This document shows positions 1 to 7,705 of a DNA stretch of 15,561 nucleotides, one piece after another. Numbering within the stretch: the stretch's first letter is position 1; each line of letters begins with the position of its first letter. The stretch comes from JADHUC01 sp964617665 (lineage in GTDB: Bacteria > Planctomycetota > Planctomycetia > Pirellulales > Pirellulaceae), in contig CAZUAH010000316.1 of NCBI GenBank assembly GCA_964617665.1, positions 1-15,561 of the forward strand, given 5' to 3'. The translations under genes and the position numbers were made by a program. Under the pieces are notes generated by a model. The model made no database searches and was not told where the DNA came from. It saw only the letters and a list, made by a program, of their open reading frames with translations.

Positions 1-2953
1 GTCGAACCTCCACTGCGATATCGCCATCCCACGGATAACGGGTCGTTTGAATCAGGGTCACAGGATTGTCCGCCAGCGGGACGGTGCCTTTGCTCGAAAG
101 GTATTGGTTTACGAGAATCGTGTCGTTGTTGTGCGAGTAGGCATAACCGCTGATCGATGAAATCACTCGCACCAGATTCGACGGGCAACAGGCGCAATCG
201 TGGCCAGGCCAATGCCATCGCTCGCGCCCGCCGGTCGTAAGCGGGTTGGTGTAATAGTGTCGGTCACCTTCCGCCGACAGCGAACTGAGCATGTTATTTA
301 GGAAGGTGCGTTCCGTCAGATCGGCGTACTTGCTCTCGCCCGTCATCTGATGTAGTCGGTGGTTCCACATCGCAAATGCGATCCCCGAGCAGGTTTCGGC
401 ATAGCAGCTATTGCCTAACTGATAGTCGCCTGCGAAACCCTCGGGGCCGCCCGGCTGGCCGATGCCGCCCGTGAGGTAGGTCTTCGTATTGACGATGTTG
501 TCCCATAATCGATGTAGTGCGTTGGCATAGGATTCATCGCGGTTAAGCATCGCAATGTTGGTGGCGGCACAGAACAGGTAGCCCGCTCGCACCGAGTGCC
601 CCACGCCCTTCTCCTGCTGGACAAACGGAATGTGATCCTGGCTGTACTTGCCGTAGAGCCGGTCCCTTTCGGGTTGTCCTCGCTGGTCGACAAAGAACTT
701 CGCCGTGTCCAGGTACCGCTGGTGGCCAGTCACTCGGTAGAGCTTTGTCAGGGCCAGTTCTATTTCCTGGTGACCGGGAGCGTCCGTCCTTTTTCCGGGA
801 GCAAAGGTATCGCAGATCAGGTTGGCAAACCGACTCGCCACGTCGAGCAGTTTACGTTTGCCCGTGGCTTGATGGTAGGCCACGGCCGCTTCGATCAGGT
901 GCCCCGCACAATAGAGCTCGTGCTGCCCGCCAATATTCTTCCATCTTGCCTCCGGCTTCTTTTTCGGAATGGAATAGAACGTGAAGATGTAGCCATCGCC
1001 CCATTGGGCGGCCGCAATCCAGTTGATCACTTTGTCCGCATACGCTTCCAGTTTCGGATCCGGGTGGTTCTTCAGCGAATTCGCGGTGCCTTCGAGGATC
1101 TTGTAGACGTCCGAGTCGTTGAAGTAGATGCCGGTGAATTCTCCGTCAATGTCGCCGCCCGCCTTGCGAAAATTGTCCAGTCGTTTTGAATCGTCGCCAT
1201 TGGCCTTCTTGGAATACTCGCAGCGACCCCACACATGCGGCAAGCTGACCGTCCGGTTCACGTCCATTCGTTCCCGCCAAACTCCGCCGGTTACGGCGAC
1301 CTCATGGAAAGGAACCGCGCTGACGAAGCGGTCTGGCTGGATGAAGTTGGGCCACGGCTCACCGTTGTGGGCCGGAGTTTGCTTGTATTCGATGGAGATG
1401 TCATCGAAGTAGATCGTGCCCGAGCCGGCGGCTTTCGTCCGGTCGCGACGTCCTATACCCAGGCTCATCTTCTTGACGTGGCCGAGCCGAAACGTCGGAT
1501 TATTCTCGACCAGCGTCTGCAGATCGATGTCCCAGCGTGTCCAAACCGGCTTGCTGAAGTCTGCGGGATCGCCTTCATATTCCACAACGGTGCGACTGCT
1601 GCCCCAGTCGTTGTCCTCGAAAGCCATGTACACCTGGTCGAATTGGTTTCCAGGATCTCCTTTGAAGTACACGCGCAGTGATCGGAACGCATAGGTGGAA
1701 CTCCACCAGTCCTGGTTTTCGGAAAACGTGAAATCGACCTGACATGGCTCAGAGGATTTGGCATCAGTCAATTCCAACTTCATCGCCTGCCGCCCGGAAC
1801 GAGCGCCCGTCCGCGATAATGCCACCGATCCATTGCCAGTCGCCGTCCATTGCGAGGCAAGGCCGTTGGTCGACGTGTCGTCTTCAAAGGTCGCAAGACG
1901 GCGATCGTAGACCGTGAAACGCCAAATTTTGCCGTGATGGATACGATCCTCGGCCACTTCGTCGATGCGCCAGTAATATGTTGTTCCATCCGCCAGATTG
2001 CTCAGGTCAAAGTCGATTTCAGTAACATCCTGCCGCCCTTTGTACACGCGGCGGTTCTCACGGTTCGCGTTCTCGACCTCCTCCATCGAATCGCCAATGT
2101 AGACGTCGTGAAACGAGGCCCCGCTACCCGGCACCCACGACAAGGTCAGCTTGGGCGGCTGATTCTGGGCCTCGTTATCCGGCGTGGGTAGCCGAGCTGT
2201 CTGGACTTGGCCCCCTAGCTCGAGTGAGAAGTCATCAAAACTCACTTGGCCTTGGTTTTGGCTGTAGGTTGCCTGGAACAATCCGACCTGCAGCGGCACG
2301 TTCACTAGATCGTTCCGCGTGATGGGCGATTCGGGCAACTCCTGCCAGGTGACGCCATCGGCGCTATGCCTGAGGAAGAACAGGTTGCCCACCAATTCCA
2401 GTTGCAGAAACTTATCGGCACCGCGCCCTTGTCCGTTACTTCCTTTCTCGGTGCGACGATTGTCATCAGCCATCCGGGCGTAGATGCCGCCGTAGATTGG
2501 GAAGTAGTCAACGCTGGTCCAGTCTTCTCCGCGGCCGGCATCGTCCAGGTTTGCCACACGAGCCATGATGCCGCAGTTGTTGTAAGACAGACGCTCGTAA
2601 TCCACCACACGCACCGTGGCCTTGAAGTCGCCGGTCACTGTCTTGTACAGCAGCGGGCCCAGCGGATCCCAGCCCTCCTGATAACGTCCACGCGTGGACT
2701 GCAGATAGAGTTTCCCGTCGGCCGCCGCGATCCGATCGGCTGTCTCGCGCGGGCCTTTGCCGAGGAAACCATCCCAGCCCTGATCAGCGACACCCTGTGA
2801 CAGAAAATCATGATCGACGTCGAAGTTGTCGCTGAACTTCCGAGCCTTTAGGCCTTCTTCAGAATTGGCCGCATTTAGGTCCGGCCGCAATCCGAGGCCA
2901 AAAGTGGTTGAGCAAAAGAAGACTGCCCAGACGAGTGCAAGTTCGAGCTTCAT
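1..2953 (-). CDS. Exported multidomain GH127/DUF1680 beta-L-arabinofuranosidase-like protein (partial, 3' end off window)
   Basis: The frame is open from ATG 2953 to the window edge (984 codons, no stop), so the C-terminus is missing. Residues 1-21 look like a signal peptide (hydrophobic LALVWAVFFC core). About 37-245 is a DUF1349/concanavalin-like jelly roll ending VSFDDFSLEL. About 255-350 is an Fn3-like module (LTLSWVPGS, TTYYWRIDEV). About 351-527 is a second beta-sandwich, carbohydrate-binding-like module (LATFEDD to GTIYFDDISIE). From about 537 the GH127 catalytic domain begins. It shows GHQEIELAL (727-735), Glu838 in GGPEGF, the AETC motif (Glu853, Cys855) and the CACC motif (Cys922-Cys923). 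By family knowledge of HypBA1 these match the acid/base Glu322, zinc ligands Glu338/Cys340 and the Cys417 nucleophile/Cys418 pair, so the active site looks intact. Likely role: release of beta-L-arabinofuranose from glycans outside the cytoplasm. The start has only a weak upstream GGAAA. It is divergent from the sulfatase gene. The family assignment is firm; the substrate is inferred. Confidence 0.88.
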   Translation of the reverse strand, partial: MKLELALVWAVFFCSTTFGLGLRPDLNAANSEEGLKARKFSDNFDVDHDFLSQGVADQGWDGFLGKGPRETADRIAAADGKLYLQSTRGRYQEGWDPLGPLLYKTVTGDFKATVRVVDYERLSYNNCGIMARVANLDDAGRGEDWTSVDYFPIYGGIYARMADDNRRTEKGSNGQGRGADKFLQLELVGNLFFLRHSADGVTWQELPESPITRNDLVNVPLQVGLFQATYSQNQGQVSFDDFSLELGGQVQTARLPTPDNEAQNQPPKLTLSWVPGSGASFHDVYIGDSMEEVENANRENRRVYKGRQDVTEIDFDLSNLADGTTYYWRIDEVAEDRIHHGKIWRFTVYDRRLATFEDDTSTNGLASQWTATGNGSVALSRTGARSGRQAMKLELTDAKSSEPCQVDFTFSENQDWWSSTYAFRSLRVYFKGDPGNQFDQVYMAFEDNDWGSSRTVVEYEGDPADFSKPVWTRWDIDLQTLVENNPTFRLGHVKKMSLGIGRRDRTKAAGSGTIYFDDISIEYKQTPAHNGEPWPNFIQPDRFVSAVPFHEVAVTGGVWRERMDVNRTVSLPHVWGRCEYSKKANGDDSKRLDNFRKAGGDIDGEFTGIYFNDSDVYKILEGTANSLKNHPDPKLEAYADKVINWIAAAQWGDGYIFTFYSIPKKKPEARWKNIGGQHELYCAGHLIEAAVAYHQATGKRKLLDVASRFANLICDTFAPGKRTDAPGHQEIELALTKLYRVTGHQRYLDTAKFFVDQRGQPERDRLYGKYSQDHIPFVQQEKGVGHSVRAGYLFCAATNIAMLNRDESYANALHRLWDNIVNTKTYLTGGIGQPGGPEGFAGDYQLGNSCYAETCSGIAFAMWNHRLHQMTGESKYADLTERTFLNNMLSSLSAEGDRHYYTNPLTTGGRERWHWPGHDCACCPSNLVRVISSISGYAYSHNNDTILVNQYLSSKGTVPLADNPVTLIQTTRYPWDGDIAVEVR

Positions 2954-2969
2954 TTGATCTGCATTTCCA

Positions 2970-3101
2970 AGAACGTGTTTTGAAATAGGTAAACATCAAA
3001 CTCGTGAGCCGACGGCGCTAGCCGCGGGCTCCGTTTCCCCGATGTCTAGGGCGTCTACGCCCGAGGCTAGTGCCTACGGCTCACACTTCAAAACACGTTC
3101 T
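2970..3101. repeat. Nested inverted repeat (MITE-like palindromic element) between divergent genes
   Basis: The outer arms are a perfect 15-bp inverted repeat, agaacgtgttttgaa at 2970-2984 and its complement at 3087-3101. Inside lies a second pair, gtgagccgacggcgctagcc at 3004-3023 against 3065-3084 (17 of 20 paired). The inner arm resembles a palindromic repeat I recall as common between planctomycete genes; that is recollection, not a search result. The left end is only 16 bp upstream of the GH127 start codon, so the element falls in that gene's leader or promoter. No clear target-site duplication was seen at the flanks, so transposition is not shown. Confidence 0.75.
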
Positions 3102-3153
3102 AAACTGGAGGAAGGGCCGCCGGTTACCCGGAGATTTTCATTCTGACAGAACG

Positions 3154-3159
3154 TATAAT
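3154..3159 (+). promoter_or_regulatory. Candidate -10 box for the sulfatase gene
   Basis: A perfect TATAAT lies 68 bp upstream of the sulfatase ATG and outside the inverted-repeat element. No good -35 hexamer is seen at 16-18 bp spacing (gagatt at 17 bp is poor), so this rests on the -10 match alone. A GAGG ribosome-binding site lies at 3215-3218, nine bases before the ATG. Confidence 0.35.
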
Positions 3160-3227
3160 GATCGCACGTTCATAGCATTCGCTGCAAGTGGCCAGCATTT
3201 GTCGTAACCTGAACGAGGAATTAACGC

Positions 3228-4676
3228 ATGAAACCCAATCAGAGGTCGTGTCTGCTACGTCGCGGCATGTTGCTCGCATTCGCCTTCTTGCTCATGGCGT
3301 TTCCAGCCGTCGCGGCGGATCGCCCGAACATCGTTCTGGTCTTCATTGACGACATGGGATGGGGTGACTTCTCGTGCTTTGGAAACGAGGATGCCTGCAC
3401 GCCGCAGATTGATCGGTTGGCGCGGGAAGGTATTCGTTTCGAACAGTTCTATGTGAACTCGCCGATCTGTTCGCCCTCGCGCACGGCGATCTCCACGGGG
3501 CAATATCCACAGCGTTGGCGGATCACGTCGTATCTCAGCAATCGTGACCACAACAACAAACGTGGCATGGCACAATGGCTTGATCCCAGCGCCCCCATGC
3601 TGGCGCGATCGTTGCAGCAGGCCGGTTATGCCACCGGACACTTTGGCAAGTGGCACATGGGCGGTCAACGGAACGTAGACGATGCCCCACCGATCACGGA
3701 CTATGGGTTTGACACGTCGCTCACGAACTTCGAAGGAATGGGCCCGAAGCTCCTGCCTCTTACGCTCAAACCCGGACAAGAGAAACCGGGCAGGATCTGG
3801 GGAGATGCCGAGCGTTTGGGAGAGGGGGCTCGCTGGATGCTGCGTTCAAAGATTACCGGCGGCTTTGTCGATGCGGCAATTCCATTCATCGAACGGGCGA
3901 GAGATGCGAAGAAGCCTTTCTACATCAACCTTTGGCCTGACGATGTTCACAGTCCCTTCTGGCCACCGGTCGACAAGTGGGTGGACGGCAAACGCGGGTC
4001 GTATCTCTCGGTGTTGCAGGAGATGGATCGTCAACTCGGCAAGCTCTTCGATTTGATTCGCGACGACGAATCACTCCGCGATAACACGCTTGTGCTGGTC
4101 TGCTCGGACAATGGCCCTGAGTTGGGCGCGGGTATCGCCGTACCCTTTCGCGGATTCAAGGCGCAGTTGTACGAGGGCGGCGTGCGTTCCTCGCTGGTGG
4201 CTTGGGGGCCAGGTTTGATCGAGAAGAAAAACCATGTGGACCGAGAGTCCGTCTTTTCGGCCATCGACTTGGTACCGACGTTGCTGGAACTTACCGGCAC
4301 ACCGCGCCCCAATGGCACAAAGTTCGACGGAGAATCGCTAACGGGAACACTGACGGGCGCAGGCGGTTCACGTCAGGCACCCATTTTCTTCCGCCGCCCG
4401 CCGGATCGCGATGACTTCTACGGCGACAACAACTTGCCCGACCTCGCAGTGCGGGGCGGCAAATGGAAACTTCTCTGCGAATACGATGGATCGGATCCGG
4501 AACTCTACGATTTGGAGGCCGACCGGGGCGAAACCACTAACCTCGCCGATCAGCATACCGAGCTTGTCGGCACCCTGACAAAGGCACTCATCGCATGGCA
4601 TCAATCCATGCCGCCCGACAATGGACCTGTGTACGCTGCCAAGCCAGAAACGAAGCGGAAAAAGCGGCCTCAATAG
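3228..4676 (+). CDS. Exported type I (formylglycine-dependent) sulfatase
   Basis: A 482-residue alkaline-phosphatase-superfamily sulfatase that hydrolyses sulfate esters. Residues 1-30 are a signal peptide ending AVAA, followed by RPNIVLVFIDDMGWGD, whose Asp41 and Asp42 are calcium ligands. The signature is CSPSRT with Cys81, the residue converted to formylglycine by FGE, and Arg85. Other expected active-site residues are visible: Lys141 and His143 in GKWHMG, His241 in DDVHSPFWPP, Asp294 and Asn295 in SDNGPE, and Lys311 in GFKAQLYEGG. The C-terminal subdomain ends with the usual ELYDLEADRGETTNLA and then a basic tail (KRKKRPQ). Length and motif order are normal, so it looks functional. The Cys form depends on FGE, and the only FGE-like sequence nearby (8936-9532) is a remnant. 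It is divergent from the GH127 gene, suggesting joint breakdown of a sulfated glycan. The sulfatase subfamily and substrate cannot be told from sequence alone. Confidence 0.95.
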   Translation: MKPNQRSCLLRRGMLLAFAFLLMAFPAVAADRPNIVLVFIDDMGWGDFSCFGNEDACTPQIDRLAREGIRFEQFYVNSPICSPSRTAISTGQYPQRWRITSYLSNRDHNNKRGMAQWLDPSAPMLARSLQQAGYATGHFGKWHMGGQRNVDDAPPITDYGFDTSLTNFEGMGPKLLPLTLKPGQEKPGRIWGDAERLGEGARWMLRSKITGGFVDAAIPFIERARDAKKPFYINLWPDDVHSPFWPPVDKWVDGKRGSYLSVLQEMDRQLGKLFDLIRDDESLRDNTLVLVCSDNGPELGAGIAVPFRGFKAQLYEGGVRSSLVAWGPGLIEKKNHVDRESVFSAIDLVPTLLELTGTPRPNGTKFDGESLTGTLTGAGGSRQAPIFFRRPPDRDDFYGDNNLPDLAVRGGKWKLLCEYDGSDPELYDLEADRGETTNLADQHTELVGTLTKALIAWHQSMPPDNGPVYAAKPETKRKKRPQ

Positions 4677-4684
4677 GCAGTAGA

Positions 4685-4717
4685 ATGCTCTGCCCGATTC
4701 AGGCAAGTAGCGAGCAT
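4685..4717 (+). terminator. Weak hairpin after the sulfatase stop, possible terminator
   Basis: Arms atgctc (4685-4690) and gagcat (4712-4717) with an inner tgcc/ggca pair (4691-4694 and 4702-4705) and a 6-nt bulge begin nine bases after the sulfatase stop. There is no following T-run. The rest of the convergent gap 4677-4924 shows nothing else convincing. Confidence 0.2.
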
Positions 4718-4924
4718 GAATAGCAAGAGGGACCATTCTTGACATAGCGAGGCTGCGCAGCTTGGATACCCAGATCGATATGACCGAGAGCACTTAACTC
4801 TGATTGTCTGTTGGGACTTCTAACCGCGTTCAACGCGCTCGAATTATCGACGGGCTGGATTGGCGTCCGCCAGAGCCTTCCGGAAGCAGGTTCGCAACCG
4901 GTTTCACCTGCCGGCCGCCTTGTC

Positions 4925-6502
4925 TCAGTGCTTCTCCGGAAAGCGAATCTTCTGGTGGTCGGCCAGGAAAGCGGCCTTGGGATTCCCCTGGTTGAAATGG
5001 ACCATTAGCTTGAACACTTTCGGAATTCTCTCGGCTAGGCGGTCCAGCACGTCGGCCGGGACCGTGTCTCTGCTGAAGGGCACCCGCTTGACGTACTCCT
5101 GTAGCTCGCCTGCGGTTCTGCCGTATTTGTAGTCGTAGCTGAAGATGCCGGGCGCCTCCAGTTGGATGTTCCCGTTCGAGGTGTTGGGCACGCTGATGTA
5201 GAATTCGCTGTGCTTCATGTTGCTTTGGTTCAGCAGCGACTCCTGCTTGAGGTGCTCGAACAGTTCCTTGGCCGTGTTGATGGCCGGATCGACCAGCGCG
5301 ATTTCCTCGGCCATGTAGGGCCGGTAGACGTAATGTCCGTCCTCTTGGTAGTCGTAGAGTTCCTTGAGCTTCGCTTGCAGCTCCTGCTGGCAATAGGGGA
5401 AATGGGTGCATCCCAGGATGATCGCTTTCAGCTTCGGGGCGCCTTTTGTGTGGCGAACGGTCTCCAGCAGCGACACGGCGTGATAGCGGATGTAATTGTT
5501 CACGGAATTCAGCTGCAGATTCTCAGGCTTCTCCCGCGTGCCGGAGTAGAGCATTTCGTGGTTGTCCCACGTGAAGGCGTAGCAGCCCATCAGCGATCCG
5601 TCGATCGGCGCCTGGTCATGGCCGACGGCCGGCCCCTGATACAGCTCGGTGGGGGCTGTGGCGCGGGGTGCGATGTATTCGCTTTTTCCGTCGATGGCTC
5701 CAGGCCAGCCGTAGCCGCCCTGCTGCGCGACCATGATCGTTCCGGTGTAGCCGCCGGCCTCTTTCTGCGCGACGAGCGACTTGACATAGCCTTCGGAAGC
5801 GACGGTTGCCATCGTTGCCATGACGCCAATCGTGCCATCCTCGTCTCTTGCCAGATGGCCCAGCGCTCCCCGGCAGCCAGCATCGATTACGCCGATCACC
5901 TTGATGTCGAGCTTGGCTAGGTCGAGGAAATGCTCGATGTCCGACTTGCCGTAGGCGGTCGCCGTGTTGCAGGCAATGACGATCGCCTTGACGGGCGTCT
6001 TGTCGGTCTGCGGCGATTCGGCGGCCAACCTTCGATAGTATTTCCTGGTCAGCAGGAACCAGGCGTCTTTGATGATGTGCTCTTTGAGCAGGTCGGTCTT
6101 GTTCTTGTGCGGACATACGCCGTACGGCATGTTGGCCGTGTCGGCCAGGTACACGAAGCGCTCCGACTTGAGATCGGGCGTGCCGTCGCCGCCTGCCGTC
6201 GAATTCCTGCTCTCGTTGTCGAATTGATCGAAGTTGATGATCGCGTCCAGTACGGTCAGGCCGCCGGTTCCCGAATCAAACACGCCCACCGGCAGCTCCT
6301 TGCCCATGGCCGGGTAGTCCTTCGCATCGAGGTAGAAGGGGCTTTTCCGGTCGTAGAGGATCGCGTCGACGATGGGCATCTCGCGATTCACGTTGGATAG
6401 CCGTGCCGCCGCTGGTGCCGATTCCTGCGCGAAGCACGTCGCGGAGAGGATCGCTATCAGCAGTGCCGCTGCGCTCGCAGTGATTTTCCCGTTCACGCGC
6501 AT
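4925..6502 (-). CDS. Exported glutamate/aspartate racemase-family protein, enlarged
   Basis: A 525-residue member of the Asp/Glu racemase superfamily most like glutamate racemase (MurI), with a signal peptide (residues 1-26, hydrophobic core AALLIAILSATCFA). MurI-type landmarks are present in order: GVFDSGTGGLTVL (73-85, Asp76), LADTANMPYG (119-128), IACNTATAYG (176-185, catalytic Cys178), VIGVIDAG (202-209) and LGCTHFPY (363-370, catalytic Cys365). Both catalytic cysteines are kept, so racemase or related chemistry is plausible. Typical MurI is about 265 residues and cytoplasmic. This protein has about 75 extra residues between the two cysteines, a 70-residue lead-in, and about 155 residues after the second motif. 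Start chosen at 6502 because AGGAGG sits seven bases upstream and the signal peptide follows; in-frame ATG 6664 has no such support. It lies 188 bp downstream of the aldolase gene on the same strand. Its substrate is unknown; a cell-wall MurI role is unlikely if it is exported. Confidence 0.85.
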   Translation of the reverse strand: MRVNGKITASAAALLIAILSATCFAQESAPAAARLSNVNREMPIVDAILYDRKSPFYLDAKDYPAMGKELPVGVFDSGTGGLTVLDAIINFDQFDNESRNSTAGGDGTPDLKSERFVYLADTANMPYGVCPHKNKTDLLKEHIIKDAWFLLTRKYYRRLAAESPQTDKTPVKAIVIACNTATAYGKSDIEHFLDLAKLDIKVIGVIDAGCRGALGHLARDEDGTIGVMATMATVASEGYVKSLVAQKEAGGYTGTIMVAQQGGYGWPGAIDGKSEYIAPRATAPTELYQGPAVGHDQAPIDGSLMGCYAFTWDNHEMLYSGTREKPENLQLNSVNNYIRYHAVSLLETVRHTKGAPKLKAIILGCTHFPYCQQELQAKLKELYDYQEDGHYVYRPYMAEEIALVDPAINTAKELFEHLKQESLLNQSNMKHSEFYISVPNTSNGNIQLEAPGIFSYDYKYGRTAGELQEYVKRVPFSRDTVPADVLDRLAERIPKVFKLMVHFNQGNPKAAFLADHQKIRFPEKH

Positions 6503-6509
6503 GTCAGGT

Positions 6510-6515
6510 CCTCCT
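6510..6515 (-). promoter_or_regulatory. Ribosome-binding site fixing the racemase-like start
   Basis: On the minus strand AGGAGG ends seven bases before ATG 6502, which places the start directly before the signal peptide. Confidence 0.8.
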
Positions 6516-6670
6516 GAATGGGTCTTGCTTGGTTGTTCCCTCGTTCTGGAATGGACGGGGCGTAGCGGCCGTTTCACGCCCAAGCGGACGTTGATATTGC
6601 TTGCACAGTTCGAATCGCGTTGAATGCTGTATTTTTCCCACATTCGGCACGGGCAACCGCGCATTTGCTT

Positions 6671-6685
6671 CTAAGCACTGCTTAG
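6671..6685. repeat. Short palindrome just after the aldolase stop
   Basis: ctaagca (6671-6677), one base, then tgcttag (6679-6685) form a perfect 7-bp dyad. It begins five bases beyond the aldolase stop codon (6691-6693, minus strand) and lies upstream of the racemase-like gene. It could be an operator-type dyad or, with a 5-bp stem and 5-nt loop, a weak hairpin. No T-run follows. Confidence 0.4.
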
Positions 6686-6690
6686 CTGCC

Positions 6691-7578
6691 TCAAACCTCT
6701 TCGAGCAGGCCAGCGTTGCGGAGGATCTGGTCGAGATCATCCAACTCCGCTTGCTTCAGCGGTTGAAGCGGGCTACGCACGGGGCCACCATAGTAGCCCA
6801 GCATGTCCATTGCCGCCTTCAATCCCGGCACGCCGTATTGGGCCGTCACCGCACGATTCACCGCCAGGAAACGCCGCTGCAGTGCCAACGCCTCGTCGTG
6901 TCTCCCCGCTCTGGCGTGCTCGTAGATCGACACGGCCTGATCGGGGGCGACGTTGGCCAGGGCGAGGACTCCCCCGCGACCGCCGACGCACAGTCCAGGG
7001 TAAATGACCGAAGCCGTTCCCACGAGCGTGCTGAATTCCGACGCCGCGCCGTCGACGATCTCGATCAACTCAGCTACGTTGCCGCTGCTGCACTTGATTC
7101 CTACGATGTTGGGTTGCCGCGAAAGCTCGATGACCGTCTTGGGTACGATGTGCACGCCGGTGAATTTCGGCACGTCGTAGATCAACACGGGCACGTCCGC
7201 GGCGTCGGCGACGGTCGTGAAATGGGCGATAAACGCATCGTGCGTCATGCGGCCTTTGTAGTAACTCGGAGTCAGAACCAACGCCGCATCGGCGCCCCGG
7301 GCGGCCGCCTCGTTGGTCAAGTGAATCGTCTGGCGAGTCGACTCGCAGCCGGTGCCGGCGACCACCGATTGCCCCGGCGCGGCGCTTTCTCGGACCACTT
7401 CGACCAGTCTGAGCTTCTCGTCGGTCGTCAGGTAGGCGCTCTCGCCGTTGGAGCCGAACACCACGTAGCCACTCAGGCCCGTGTGGTTCCACCTGGCAAC
7501 GTTCTCTGTCAGTTTGTCGTAGGCGACGTCGTCGCCCGAAAACGGCGTTGGTATCGGCGGGAGGATTCCCTCGATCAT
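6691..7578 (-). CDS. DapA-superfamily aldolase, probable 4-hydroxy-2-oxoglutarate aldolase-like
   Basis: A 295-residue (beta/alpha)8 lyase of the DHDPS/N-acetylneuraminate lyase superfamily, cytoplasmic (no signal peptide). The Schiff-base lysine is Lys162 in NIVGIKCSSG and the catalytic tyrosine is Tyr134 in PVLIYDVP, at nearly the positions of E. coli DapA (161 and 133). Several segments match what I recall of human HOGA1 rather than DapA: GSNGE (42-46), GTGCEST (75-81), GADAALVLTPSYYKGRM (95-111), GVLALANV and GLKAAMDMLGYYGGPVRSPL near the C-terminus. HOGA cleaves 4-hydroxy-2-oxoglutarate to pyruvate and glyoxylate in hydroxyproline breakdown. Start 7578 is chosen because AAAGGAG lies five bases upstream and the protein then has family length; the open frame extends upstream to 7800 with unrelated sequence. 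Related sugar-acid aldolases of the same superfamily remain possible. Confidence 0.85.
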   Translation of the reverse strand: MIEGILPPIPTPFSGDDVAYDKLTENVARWNHTGLSGYVVFGSNGESAYLTTDEKLRLVEVVRESAAPGQSVVAGTGCESTRQTIHLTNEAAARGADAALVLTPSYYKGRMTHDAFIAHFTTVADAADVPVLIYDVPKFTGVHIVPKTVIELSRQPNIVGIKCSSGNVAELIEIVDGAASEFSTLVGTASVIYPGLCVGGRGGVLALANVAPDQAVSIYEHARAGRHDEALALQRRFLAVNRAVTAQYGVPGLKAAMDMLGYYGGPVRSPLQPLKQAELDDLDQILRNAGLLEEV

Positions 7579-7583
7579 CTCAT

Positions 7584-7590
7584 CTCCTTT
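7584..7590 (-). promoter_or_regulatory. Ribosome-binding site fixing the aldolase start
   Basis: On the minus strand AAAGGAG is followed by five bases and then ATG 7578. This supports MIEGILPP as the N-terminus over in-frame ATG 7596 or 7800. Confidence 0.75.
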
Positions 7591-7705
7591 GGGCATGATC
7601 GTAACGTTTTGAACTTTGCGCACAAATGAATAGGGCAGCACCGAACTTGAAGAACCGCCATGGCAAGTGTAGCAGATGAAAGGAAGACTGGGGACGTTGC
7701 GCAGG

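Noticed and set aside
4830..5411. 193-codon minus-strand open frame overlapping the racemase-like gene
   Set aside because: Arg/Gly/Pro-rich out-of-frame shadow of a high-GC coding region.
5162..5920. 252-codon plus-strand open frame opposite the racemase-like gene
   Set aside because: Antisense shadow; the minus strand carries all MurI motifs.
6503..6664. N-terminal extension of the racemase-like protein to ATG 6664
   Set aside because: It would bury the signal peptide 54 residues inside, and the AGGAGG site lies before ATG 6502.
6601..6690. A tRNA-like TTCGAATC motif near 6609
   Set aside because: No flanking acceptor or anticodon stems could be formed around it.
6601..7629. 342-codon plus-strand open frame opposite the aldolase gene
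   Set aside because: It is the antisense of a gene with clear catalytic motifs and ribosome-binding site; its own translation is Arg/His/Val-rich without recognisable features.
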